From Megaustenia siamemsis (lineage: Eukaryota > Mollusca > Gastropoda > Stylommatophora > Ariophantidae), in contig JAVIAB010000049.1 of the NCBI GenBank assembly GCA_032433765.1, forward strand, positions 25,671,151 to 25,735,150: 64,000 nt of DNA. Direction: 5' to 3'. The position numbers were made by a program, and so were the translations under genes. The first letter of the stretch is position 1. The number at the start of each line of letters is the position of its first letter. Shown here one piece after another: positions 53,541 to 63,167 of this stretch. The notes below the pieces were generated by a model. That model did not search any database. It saw only the letters and a program-made list of their open reading frames with translations, and had not been told where the DNA came from.

Positions 53541-53633
53541 ACAGATTGATAGACTGAACTATATTCAAAATGGGAACTACAATCATCAAAAGATGATTGG
53601 TAAACAAAATGAATTTGAGATTACCAATAATGC

Positions 53634-54385
53634 ATCATCATGTGTTATACAGGTTGCTTATACGATCATGTCCTTCCACAATCTTCTGTCCACCGTGCTT
53701 CATATCAATTCCGTTGTTTTCCATGCCATGGACAAACATATCTAAAATGTTCCTTCTAAGTCGTCAGCGATCTCGCTTTCCCAGTTTTTGCCAGATGTAA
53801 ACCAAGTATTCCAACTTTCCTCTTCTCATGATGTGCCCAAAAAATGTTGATTGTTTCTTTCTGATTTTTTTTAGAAGCTCCCTTTTTATGTTGACCTCTT
53901 TGAGAATATCCTCGTTGGTCTTTTCAGCTATCCAGGGAGCTTTCAATATTCTTCTGAGAAATCCCATCTATGTGGCCTCTAATCGTTTTTTCATGTGTTT
54001 GTTACTGTTCATGAGTTGCTTCCATTGGTCAGAATTGGTTCTATATAGCACCGATGAATTCTCTTCTATTGCATAGATTTGTTGCATAAGATATTTTTTA
54101 TTTTCTGAAATGCTATTTTGGCCTGAGCTATTCTGCTTTTTATTTCTGTGGTGCATCTTCCATCTGATGTTATTATTGTGCCCAAGTATTTGACGCTTTG
54201 CACTTGTTTCAGATTTGTTCTGTTTATTTGTATACTGCATGATGATGATGGTTGTTTCTTCGATATGGCCATTACTTCTGTTTTCTTACTATTCAGACTG
54301 AGACCTTTCTTGTTGCTTTCTTTTACTATTATGTCTATCATTTATTGTAGTTCATTCTCTGCCTCTGCTATTAAGACTGTGTCAA
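53634..54385 (-). mobile_element. LINE-A 3' portion up to the RT active-site box
   Basis: The minus strand reads YAVDTVLIAEAENELQ at the right edge (the YADD box with Asp changed to Val), IVKESNKKGLSLNSKKTEVM, AISKK, NLKQVQSVKYLGTIITSDGR, SRIAQAKIAFQKIKNILCNK, ATRWDFSEEY-like, then APWIAEKTNEDILKEVNIKR and FFGHIMRRGKLEYLV. It ends with CATCATGTG. The changed catalytic Asp and frameshifts show it is dead. Confidence 0.82.
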
Positions 54386-54560
54386 CCGCATAACAATAAA
54401 ACATAGATTATTATAAAAGGAATTACAAACAGCAATATGACATATTTTGACAAGGTTCTACTACAATCGTGAGTACATATCCACAATAAGGCAATACAAA
54501 AGCTGTCATCAATAAAAGTTGTTAGAAAACAAGATGCAAGGGCTGATCACGAAGAAGATG
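54386..54560 (+). mobile_element. LINE-D fragment leading into the 68-bp array
   Basis: From about 54500, GTTGTTAGAAAACAAGATGC-AAGGGCTGATCACGAAGAAG matches LINE-D sequence before the RKRWIDGILE codons. The part before 54480 is unassigned. Confidence 0.55.
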
Positions 54561-55505
54561 GATTGATTGAACATTAGAAACACCAGGAAACATAACAGCA
54601 GAAGAAACCAACAGAAAAGCAAAAGATGGATTGATTGAACATTAGAAACACTAGGAAACATAACAGCAGAAGAAACCAACAGAAGAGCAAAAGATGGATT
54701 GATTGAACATTAGAAACATCAGAGAACATAACAGCAGGAGAGATCAACAGAAAAGCAAAATATGGATTGATTGAACATTAGAAACACTAGGAAACATAAC
54801 AGCAGAAGAAACCAACAGAAAAGCAAAAGAGGATTGATTGAACATTAGAAGCACTAGGAAACATAACAGCAGAAGAAACCAACAGAAGAGCAACAGATGG
54901 ATTGATTGAACATTAGAAACATCAGAGAACATAACAGCAGGAGAGACCAACAGAAAAGCAAAATATGGATTGATTGAACATTAGAAACACTAGGAAACAT
55001 AACAGCAGAAGAAACCAACAGAAAAGCAAAAGATGGATTGATTGAACATTAGAAGCACTAGGAAACATAACAGCAGAAGAAACCAACAGAAGAGCAAAAG
55101 ATGGATTGATTGAACATTAGAAACATCAGAGAACATAACAGCAGGAGAGACCAACAGAAAAGCAAAAGATGGATTGATTGAACATTAGAAACACTAGGAA
55201 ACATAATAGCAGGAGAGACCAACAGAAAAGCAAAAGATGAATTGATTGAACATTAGAAACACTAGGAAACATAACAGCAGAAGAAACCAACAGAAGAGCA
55301 AAAGATGGATTGATTGAACATTAGAAACACCAGAGAACATAACAGCAGGAGAGACCAACAGAAAAGCAAAAGATGGATTGATTGAACATTAGAAACATCA
55401 GAGAACATAACAGCAGGAGAGACCAACAGAAAAGCAAAAGAGGGATTGATTGAACATTAGAAACACTAGGAAACATAACAGCCGGAGAGGCCAACAGAGA
55501 AGCAA
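54561..55505. repeat. Minisatellite, 68-bp unit, about 14 copies, amplified from inside LINE-D
   Basis: The unit GATGGATTGATTGAACATTA-GAAACACTAGGAAACATAAC-AGCAGAAGAAACCAACAGAA-AAGCAAAA corresponds to the LINE-D coding segment RWIDGILETLGNITAEEANRRAK, present once in other copies. LINE-D sequence flanks both sides of the array. Two unit types (AGAAGAAACC and AGGAGAGACC) recur in mixed order. Confidence 0.92.
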
Positions 55506-56786
55506 AATAACGGAAACTGTATCTCCACTCAAAGTTGACAAGTAAATGAAAAGGGAAGAAAGAAAATTAGCAACATTTGTTTGTCCGCCAACAACAACCT
55601 CCAGCGTCGAGTACTTGAAGTTTCTATTTATAGCCACATAAATAATGAAATTCCCCAAACTATTTAGACACAGCAACGTCTGCTTGACTCCATTGATAAC
55701 AAATATAATGTCAAAATCGCCCCAAATGTCTAAAAACGTATCCCAGCCATTCATCAAATATAGTACCAACAAGTGACACAAACAGTATAAAATACACATG
55801 CCAACCAATGTTTTTGTTGTTTTTGACATCAGTTTCTGAGATATTAACGTTCTTTTATTGGCGTCTCCACCGGATGTTAACAGTTTTCGTCTCCTGATGA
55901 TGACATTAAGTTTAATTCCTGTTATAACGGTACCAGTGGTCACGAGGATAAAAGGTATAGTAAATGTGAGAACATTATCAGCGGCTACCATTTGGTTTAT
56001 AAGTCCAATCTCTTCATCCACGTAATACTCTGCGTTACGAACTAGTCGGGCCACTAAAATGTCTTGTATAATCACTTCTTCGAGCTCTGTATAAACTAGG
56101 TCTAATCTAATGATAAAGGCGATATTTAAAATGAAAATACAAAATACCGCAAATAGAGTTCTCTGGGGCGTCACGAAGTTATTACATTTGAGTGGGAAAA
56201 ATATAGACACTAATCGTTCTACACATATCAGTACAGGTATCATCATAGAGCACCCAGCCCCGAGCTGCGACGTGATGTGATGTAACGTGCACACAACCAA
56301 GAAGATTGTATTTACAGTTGTGGAAAATTTGAAGCCAAACGGGCGATTGAGATGAGCAATCTGTTCAGGATAATTGTTGACGCCTACCAGATATAGAATA
56401 TCAGAAATAGCCAAAGCGACGATCAATATGTTTGAGCATTTCTTGAAACCCTGGCTACTAACCAGGACTATACTCAGCGTGTTTCCGACAATCCCCACAA
56501 AACTGATAGATGGAAACATTACAACTTCTATTATTCGTATAATAAGATTTAGTAAACGTCTCTTTGCTGATTCATTTCCTACGAGATATGAAGTCACTGA
56601 ATCTCCCGTTCCTGTCGTATTTCCCATCTCCATATTGAGAACTTCCAACCAAAGTCTGCTTGTTTTAAAAATATTTATGGCGAATTCTTTCAAGACTGAG
56701 AATATAAGATTTATATCACGTTCTTTCATTGACAGAAGATATAGAAGACGGATTAAACAAATAACTTTAGTCTTCACTTGTAACAT
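55398..56786 (-). CDS. Class A GPCR, FMRFamide-receptor / mollusc chemosensory type, with LINE-derived C-terminus
   Basis: A 462-codon intronless frame encoding a seven-transmembrane receptor. A better start than the first Met is Met52 or Met54 (MEMGNTTGTG, about 56633/56627), giving an extracellular N-terminus with sequons NTT and NES. TM1 contains GIVGNTLSIVLV (GN at 101-102), TM2 has LAISDILYL, TM3 ends CVERLVSIFFP (ERL in place of DRY), and TM7 has LNSLGNFIIY in place of NPxxY. ERx and NxxNFxIY variants are common in FMRFamide-type receptors. It should couple a peptide or chemical ligand to G proteins at the plasma membrane; the ligand is unknown. After about residue 407 the frame enters LINE-D read antisense (LSTLSGDTVSV, CWPLRLLCFL) and the 68-bp array, so the last ~55 residues are foreign. 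No frameshift occurs in the 7TM core. Confidence 0.85.
   Translation of the reverse strand: MLQVKTKVICLIRLLYLLSMKERDINLIFSVLKEFAINIFKTSRLWLEVLNMEMGNTTGTGDSVTSYLVGNESAKRRLLNLIIRIIEVVMFPSISFVGIVGNTLSIVLVSSQGFKKCSNILIVALAISDILYLVGVNNYPEQIAHLNRPFGFKFSTTVNTIFLVVCTLHHITSQLGAGCSMMIPVLICVERLVSIFFPLKCNNFVTPQRTLFAVFCIFILNIAFIIRLDLVYTELEEVIIQDILVARLVRNAEYYVDEEIGLINQMVAADNVLTFTIPFILVTTGTVITGIKLNVIIRRRKLLTSGGDANKRTLISQKLMSKTTKTLVGMCILYCLCHLLVLYLMNGWDTFLDIWGDFDIIFVINGVKQTLLCLNSLGNFIIYVAINRNFKYSTLEVVVGGQTNVANFLSSLFIYLSTLSGDTVSVILLLCWPLRLLCFLVFLMFNQSLFCFSVGLSCCYVL
55506..55566 (+). mobile_element. LINE-D terminal segment inside the receptor reading frame
   Basis: CTGTATCTCCACTCAAAGTTGACAAGTAAATGAAAAGGGAAGAAAG matches the LINE-D end (KLYLPSTLKGK, then GAGGAAGGAAAG) with several changes. 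It is antisense to the receptor and supplies codons about 408-427. Confidence 0.75.
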
Positions 56787-57599
56787 TTTGTTGATGACCT
56801 CCCATATAGACAGACGCCTCTATTTAAGGCCGTACAATTTACATAGAAAGAAAATGGATTTCAAAATAACGTAATTGTTAACAAATTTTCCTGAAGTGAA
56901 CGTTAAACATGAAGTGCATCCGAAGTTAACAGAATGTTTGCTAAAGTGCCTTTTTTTGTAAACTTTACTGGTACTTTTATCATACAATTTAATACTTTAA
57001 CGTTTACTGAATACTGTTGATATTTCAACAACTTTCAGAATACAGTGAAGACATCTTAGACCGCTCAAGAGCATTCATCTTTAGGCCAGCACTTTCAATT
57101 TCAAACAGATTCTACTAGAATGAATAAGACCCTTCACATTGAACCAAAGAGAGAATTCATCCTCTTGTTTAACAGCGCACGAGACGGGCAATGCAGGTAG
57201 AGTATCACTCACGTAGTTGATGTACAAGCTGTTTGATAGTGAAGGACTTGCTCATGATAATGTTCGCAGACAGACGAGAACGGCGATGAGAGATTGGAAA
57301 TGGTATATTGTAATACCAGAAATTGTGTTATTTATGTTTTCATTTATTACGCATCTCTTGAGTTCATAATATCGACCCGTCACGTGACTCGAACAATGCT
57401 AGCGGATCGAGACATGGCAGATCGCCCGTGACGAGGTTACTGACTGGGCGCCTGTTCTGTAATGTCTCTGGTCCTGGACCGTTGCTGATCATCATCAAAT
57501 CCATAGACTTCATTTTGTGTTTGTGATAGCTAGGAGGGTCTTATAGTCTATCGTTTGATGTGTGATAGTGATGGTCTAATCACCAACTAATTACTACAT
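56787..57599. other. Upstream region of the class A receptor; no exon recognised
   Basis: About 800 bp of unique DNA. A CTATTTAAGG near 56819-56828 could be a TATA-like element on neither clearly assigned strand. No 5' exon, CpG feature or repeat family was identified. Confidence 0.4.
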
Positions 57600-57840
57600 C
57601 AAGCTTGGGCAGATGGTGCTCGTAAACCTGGGACGGTCGACCATCTAAGGGCACAATACCCTTACAGAAAAGACAATCTGCTGCCTTGCAGGACGATTGG
57701 GGACAATCAAAGACTAAGGAAAGTAAACCTGAATAAAATGCTGGCTGAAATCGGATGCACTGGGCCACTGGCGCAGAACCAGTGCAACATTTTAACAAGT
57801 AATCCATCAGACTGGATCTAACAGACTCTAATTATACACA
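57600..57840 (-). mobile_element. Possible very old SINE-4 copy
   Basis: Read on the minus strand, GTGGCCCAGTGCATCCGATTTCAGC resembles SINE-4 TCGGCCCAACACATCCGACTTCAGC. Spacing to a TTTGATTGTCCC string resembles CTTCGATCCCTGC. The remainder is too diverged to be sure. Confidence 0.3.
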
Positions 57841-57970
57841 GACCTGAGAAGAGCAATGTGGTCCACGCCCACCTGCCTGGAAGAAAAACTATATGGGGCA
57901 ATCGATTCGCTTAAACAGACAGCTGACTTCATGAGAGAGTCTGGAATCCTACTCTGATTGAGTCTTGATC

Positions 57971-57972
<2 letters not shown>

Positions 57973-58015
<43 letters not shown>
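57973..58015. repeat. (GA)n microsatellite
   Basis: An uninterrupted AG run of about 36 bp, then AAAGAGAGA. Confidence 0.97.
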
Positions 58016-58267
58016 TATTTTGTGTTTCTTCACAATAGTCAAAAGATCATCATGTGTGCCGATTGCTGGTTGTCTCATTTGCGAACTTTTTGTTTTCAGA
58101 TTAATTCTATTCCCTCTTTTTTTCCGCAAACATGTTTAAGAAAAAAATCGGTAATTCCGTAAAAAATATGTTAATTGTTTTATATTTGGGACAACACCAG
58201 CAAGGAAATCAAATTACGATTACTGAGGACATGTATATTTTTGTAGCAAAATATCATTGGGCGTGTA

Positions 58268-58471
58268 TGAAGACTGAACAACCAACACAGAACTGGAGTC
58301 GTCAGTCGCTGGACACTGCGAGACTTTCTGAGGAGACGATCTGAGCACCTATGGACATGTTCGGAGTGCAATGATGATGACCCGCAAATAAATCAATAAC
58401 TGAGGAGAGGATCTGAGCACATATGGACATGTTCGGAGTGTAATGATGATGACCTCCAAATAACTCAATAA
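58268..58471 (+). mobile_element. LINE-R extreme 3' end, terminal ~70 bp duplicated in tandem
   Basis: AACTGGAGTCGTCAGTCGCTGG through GATCTGAGCACCTATGGACATG and GACCCGCAAATAAATCAATAAC is followed at once by a second GAGGAGAGGATCTGAGCAC...GACCTCCAAATAACTCAATAAC. This tandem doubling of the LINE tail may be an early stage of array formation. Confidence 0.75.
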
Positions 58472-58782
58472 CATGGTTGTGAATCATGGACAATCTCGCA
58501 AACAGAAAGTAAGAGAATAGATTAATTCGAAACAAAGTGCTACAGAAAAATCCTTAAGACACCTTGTGTAATGACAAAAAGACAATAAATACATACTAAC
58601 AATCCTATATAAATAATTTTCTACTGAGGAAATTAAAATACTAAGGCTATGTCAAAAGACGCAAGATACTGGAAAAAACAATAACAGAAGGTACAGTTTC
58701 TGACGACGTATCAAAGTAAGACTAAACGGAATGTGTTTTAAAGAGATCATGAAGACAATGATCATGACAACAGAAGAAGTAG
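58472..58782 (+). mobile_element. LINE-E 3' portion
   Basis: GTTGTGAATCATGGACAATC, CAGAAAGTAAGAGAATAGAT, TGCTACAGAAAAATCCTTAAG and TTAAAATACTAAGGC align with 51105-51430 and 62848-63100. Coding frames are broken. It leads directly into the 62-bp array. Confidence 0.72.
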
Positions 58783-59705
58783 GGGATCTGATATGAGGTA
58801 GATATTCTTTCAAATGAGCTGATGTGAATGTAACGTTCTATGGGAGATCTGATATGAGGTAGATATTCTTTCAAATGGGCTGATGTGAATGTAACGTTCT
58901 GTGGGAGATCTGATATTAGGTAGATATTCTTTCAAATGGGCTGATGTGAATGTAACGTTCTATGGGAGGTCTGATATGAGGTAGATATTCTTTCAAATGG
59001 GCTGATGTGAATGTAACGTTCTATGGGAGGTCTGATATGAGGTAGATATTCTTTCAAATGGGCTGATGTGAATGTAACGTTCTGTGGGAGATCTTACATG
59101 AGAATGAGATTATTTCAAATGGGCTGAGTTGAATGTAACGTTCTCCGGGAGATCTGACATGATACAGAGATTATTTCAGATGGGCAGCCGTGAATGTAAA
59201 GTTATGTGGGAGATCTGACATGAGACAGAGATTATTTCAGATGGGCAGCCGTGAATGTAAAGTTATGTGGGAGATCTGACATGAGACAGAGATTATTTCA
59301 GATGGGCAGCCGTGAATGTAAAGTTATGTGGGAGATCTGACATGAGACAGAGATTATTTCAGATGGGCAGCCGTGAATGTAAAGTTATGTGGGAGATCTG
59401 ACATGAGACAGAGATTATTTCAGATGGGCAGCCGTGAATGTAAAGTTATGTGGGAGATCTGACATGAGACAGAGATTAATTCAGATGGGCAGCCGTGAAT
59501 GTAAAGTTATGTGGGAGATCTGATATGAGACAGAGATTATTTCAGATGGGCAGCCGTGAATGTAAAGTTATGTGGGAGATCTGACATGAGACAGATATTA
59601 TTTCAGATGGGCAGCCGTGAATGTAAAGTTATGTGGGAGATCTGACATGAGACAGAGATTGTTTCAAGTGGGCTGAGATTAATCTAAAGTTCTGCAAAGC
59701 AGGTG
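58783..59705. repeat. Minisatellite, 62-bp unit, about 15 copies, amplified from the LINE-E 3' end, two blocks
   Basis: The left ~5 units are type 1 (GTAGATATTCTTTCAAATGG, GCTGATGTGAATGTAACGTT). One transitional unit follows, then ~8 units of type 2 (GACAGAGATTATTTCAGATG, GGCAGCCGTGAATGTAAAGT). After the last unit the original LINE-E end resumes (TTCTGCAAAGCAGGTGCGACCAGATGCTGATG). Confidence 0.95.
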
Positions 59706-59785
59706 CGACCAGATGCTGATGCTAACAGTTCTAATTTAAATATCTATGTATTTTTCTCAATTACTGTGGTGTTTAATGATAGCAT

Positions 59786-59970
59786 ATCATCATCATGTGC
59801 CATACCGGTTGGCGTAGGTGATCATGTCCCTCCACAATCTTCTATCTACAGTGCATCGTATCAATTCTGTTGTTGACTGTTTTCCATGCCATGACACCAA
59901 GCTATCCAGTATTTTCTCTCTTTGTCGCCCACGATCTCTCTTTCCTTTTATTTTGCCAGTTGTAACCAAG
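59786..59970 (-). mobile_element. LINE-A extreme 3' end
   Basis: CATCATCATGTGCCATACCGG through TTTTGCCAGTTGTAACCAAG. The minus strand gives YLVTTGKIKGKRDRGRQREK and ILDSLVSWHGKQSTTELIRC to DMITYANRYGT, intact over ~60 codons. Confidence 0.82.
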
Positions 59971-60047
59971 TAAGGAAAGCATATAATGCCATTTAAAGCA
60001 GGAATTGTGTAGCGAATCATAGCTGATGGTTTATGTCGCGCGTTTAG

Positions 60048-60535
60048 GGCAGTGCCACTCTTTTGTTGAATAACAGGATGTACCAAGTCAGGACAGTGTC
60101 ACTCTTTTGTCGAGTAACTGGATGTGCCAAAGTAGGACAGTGCCACTCTTTTGTCGAGTAACTGGATGTGCCAAAGTAGGACAGTGCCACTCTTTTGTCG
60201 AGTAACTGGATGTGCCAAAGTAGGACAGTGCCACTCTTTTGTCGAGTAACTGGATGTGCCAAAGTAGGGCAATGTCAGTCTTTTGTCGATTAATTCAACG
60301 TGCCAAGGTAGGGCAGTGCCACATTTTGTCAAATAACTGGATGTGCCAGGTCAGGGCAGTACCCCATTTTATCGAGTAACTGGATGTGCCAAGGCAGGGC
60401 AGTGCCACTCTTTTGTCGAGTAACTGGATGTGCCAAGGCAGGGCAGTGCCACTCTTTTGTTCAGTAACTGGATGTGCCAGAGTAAGACATTGCCACTCTT
60501 TATGAGTATCAGGATGTGCCAAGAAAAGACAGTGC
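60048..60535. repeat. Minisatellite, 44-bp unit, about 11 copies
   Basis: Units contain CAGTGCCACTCTTTTGTCGA and GTAACTGGATGTGCCAA. Central units are near identical and edge units are diverged, the usual pattern of homogenisation by unequal exchange. Confidence 0.95.
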
Positions 60536-60744
60536 CAATCGGTTTCTTACTTCTGCTATGCCTCGATGACTCTCCTTTTCTCGACCCAGACTCTTCGCCT
60601 CATTTTTCCATCCGGGAGACTTATCCCCAAAGTGTTTCCTGGCACTGATTCTACAACTTCTCTACTTGGCACACCGGATCTTGCCAACTACATCCTGACC
60701 TGTTCTGTCACATATAACAGTCTTTATTTTTGGTCTAAATACTC

Positions 60745-61010
60745 TTGTCCTGGATAGGGCACACACTACGGAAGCCAACTGAGAGTATTACACAACAGGC
60801 CATTTTTGGAATCACCAGAGGAAAAGACAAAGAGGAAGACCAAGGAATTCTTGGAGAAGACAGATAGAAGCAGAGATGAAGATGATTGGGAAGACATGGA
60901 ATGATCCGAAAAGAATGGCAAAAAAACAGAACGACTTGGAAAGTGTTTGTTGAAGACCTATGCTCCACAGGCAGCTGAAAAGGTATAAGAAGAATCTTGT
61001 CTTAATCACT
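60745..61010 (+). mobile_element. LINE-G 3' end (another RT C-terminus)
   Basis: Across two frames: ITRGKDKEEDQGILGEDR, then EMKMIGKTWNDPKRMAKKQN and TWKVFVEDLCSTGS. These follow the R-P-R-x-W...M...A.NR..W...V..LCS pattern at the end of RTE-like ORF2 proteins. It is distinct from families A-F and a single copy in this window. Confidence 0.55.
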
Positions 61011-61211
61011 TGTGCCTGACAACTACAAGAACGTTGGTCGCTGTTTGATGTCCTGGCACATTCCAGCTGCTAACTGTAGAGGGGAATGTATGTTCCCTGA
61101 TTGAGATAACTTTACCAAACTAGAATAAAGAAAATATTATTTTATTTTGTAAGGTAGGATATGAAAATGTGGCATTTTTTTTAACGCTTTCTATAATGAG
61201 ATATATATGCT

Positions 61212-61545
61212 TGATTGCTTTCGTTCGCCCGATGATTAAAGTATTCTAGAATTATGAATTAGACTGTAGAATTCCTCTTTGTCATCCGCCCTTACAACGA
61301 CGTTAAGTGGACGTGTCTGCGTTGTGTTGTGGTTTGCAGTATAACTGTTATATTTGCGCCTTTCGGCCCAACACATCCGACTTCAGCACGACATTTCTGA
61401 GTACCGGGTTGTCTTTCCTCTTTGATCCCTGCTCGCTTGGCCCGACTAGACAGGTTAGTCTGTTACTAGAGGCACCACGGAGAGGTGGAGCAGGGTCTGG
61501 ATGGTTCTGGTTCACGGATCCTGGCGCAAGCCATCAGCTGTATAT
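61212..61545 (+). mobile_element. SINE-4, 3'-truncated copy
   Basis: TTCGTTCGCCCGATGATTAAAG through CCATCAGCTG, ~85% similar by eye to 13390-13773. It lacks the last ~45 bp and runs into a LINE-B-like fragment. Confidence 0.78.
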
Positions 61546-61554
61546 ATGTGAACA

Positions 61555-61855
61555 ATGTTAACCTCAGATGGTAGATGTACAACAGAGGTGAGATGCAGAA
61601 TGGCTCAGGCAAAAGCAGCTTTCCCAAAAAAAATGAGGAAGATATTGTGCAATCCATTTTTGGCAATAGAAACAAGAAAAAGAGTTCTTAAATATTATAT
61701 AGAGAAAGTCTTAACATATGGATGTGAATCATAGACATTAGGACAACAGATAATACAATTACTGGAGTCTGGAGAAATGTAGGTTTTCAGTAGAATGTTG
61801 AGAATACCATCGCCAGATAAGAAGAGAAATTAAAACGTTCTTGAAATTTTCTTCA
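61555..61855 (+). mobile_element. LINE-B internal fragment
   Basis: NLRWXMYNRGEMQNGSGKSS-like out-of-frame remains; on the correct frames TSDGRCTTEVRCRMAQAKAA, KKRVLKYYIEKVLTYGCES, LESGEM*VFSRMLRIPSPDK. It is older than other copies. Confidence 0.65.
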
Positions 61856-61904
61856 AGAAAATGATACCGACCTAGACAAATACAAAAATAAACATTGAGG
61901 TGGG

Positions 61905-62098
61905 AGATTACAATAGCGGGTATCAGCTCCATCGTCGAGATTGAGCAACTCAGCCACAACAAGGACGTTTGGTGAAATACAATGCGGATCTGTGCAAAGT
62001 CTGATACATGACAACAAAGATCGTGGGCCATAGACAGTCTAGATTTCTGCCCCATGTGCCATCTGATGCTCGAGAGTACAATAGACAGACTATTCAAT
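61905..62098 (+). mobile_element. Repeat with 3' end related to LINE-F / the 2985 repeat
   Basis: TTCTGCCCCATGTGCCATCTGATGCTCGAGAGTACAATAGACAGAC corresponds to the 3' end at 3215-3270 and to LINE-F ends, with a decayed GATA tail. Confidence 0.45.
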
Positions 62099-62127
62099 GA
62101 AAATATCACGTACACACACAATTTTAA

Positions 62128-62386
62128 GGGAGCCGCAATAGCTCAGTGGTTAGTGAACTGGACTACATAGGACAAGAGGTAGGGTTCGATTCCAATCGAC
62201 GGTTTCCGTGTTCACTCAGCCTTAAATGGGTACCGGATTTTTTTTCTGGAAGGTAAAGGGGCACGGGCGTAATACAGACCACATTACCCCCCAAAATCAT
62301 GTGCCAGAGGTATGTAAAAATTATAGTCACTAACACCATATTCTCTATACGCCACTTGGCGTGTCGGGGGTACTTTCCTTTATTTG
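62128..62386 (+). mobile_element. SINE-1 with 11-bp TSD
   Basis: GGGAGCCGCAATAGCTCAG head, GGGTTCGATTCC B box, CGCCACTTGGCGTGTCGG near the end, and a TACTTTCCTTTATTTG tail. CACAATTTTAA repeats at 62117-62127 and 62387-62397. Confidence 0.9.
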
Positions 62387-62397
62387 CACAATTTTAA

Positions 62398-62847
62398 TTT
62401 GAGTACTCTCTCTCGCTCAATGACAATTAACATTCCTCTGTCTCGGAAGCTTTTACAATGACAACTTGTCAACTCGGAAAATTAACAGTAAGAAGGCAGA
62501 TTTAGCAAACAAAGCTGGAGATAAACAGAACATCAACATAACGATGGCCAATAGACTTGTTAGGCGGGTAGAGAAATTAACACACACAATCAAACTTGAC
62601 AATCTAGTGACAATCAACATTCCTCTGTCTTGGAAGCGATAACGAGGAAGAATGGAAGGGAGAGAGAGAGAGAATTTGAGTACAAATGTCTCGTTTTGTT
62701 TTGGGCTGTCACAAAATGACCATTTCCATAAAACATAAACTAGAAAAAAAAAACGTAATCCCATGAAGAAGATGTGCTACAAATACAAGCAAAGAGTGGT
62801 TGGGGGGGGGGGGATTAAAGTTACTAAGTTGATGTGTCTACTTGATA
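62398..62847. other. Unassigned DNA with a short duplication and G-run
   Basis: AACATTCCTCTGTCT-GGAAGC occurs at about 62430-62452 and 62613-62636. A G-run lies at 62802-62813. No gene was recognised. Confidence 0.5.
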
Positions 62848-63167
62848 GCAATATATTGTTGTGAATCATGGACAATCTCGCACACAGGAATTAAAAAGAA
62901 TCGATTCGTGAGAAAGAAAATGTTACAGAAAAATCCGAAGATAACATGGATAATGAAAAAATAGCAATGAAGGGTTATTAAAAAAGTTCAACTTTAAATG
63001 AACAAGAAAATGCTTTTAAAAACAATCTAAAGAGGCAATTAAAATACTATGACCAGGTCTAAAGCAAAAGTGGAGTGGAGAGAACAATAACGGGAAGCTT
63101 GGATTCTGCATGACATACTAGAGACATTGAAAGTGACGACAGAAAAGTTGGGTTGATACAACAGACT
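62848..63167 (+). mobile_element. LINE-E 3' portion
   Basis: TTGTGAATCATGGACAATCTCG, AGAAAATGTTACAGAAAAATCC, TAAAATACTATGACCAGGTC and GAGAGAACAATAACGGGAAGC match the LINE-E copies at 51105 and 58472. It is degenerate and leads directly into the terminal array. Confidence 0.72.

Noticed and set aside
60430..60757. Two overlapping plus-strand frames after the 44-bp array
   Set aside because: Partly array-derived and without a recognisable domain; the rest is unassigned.
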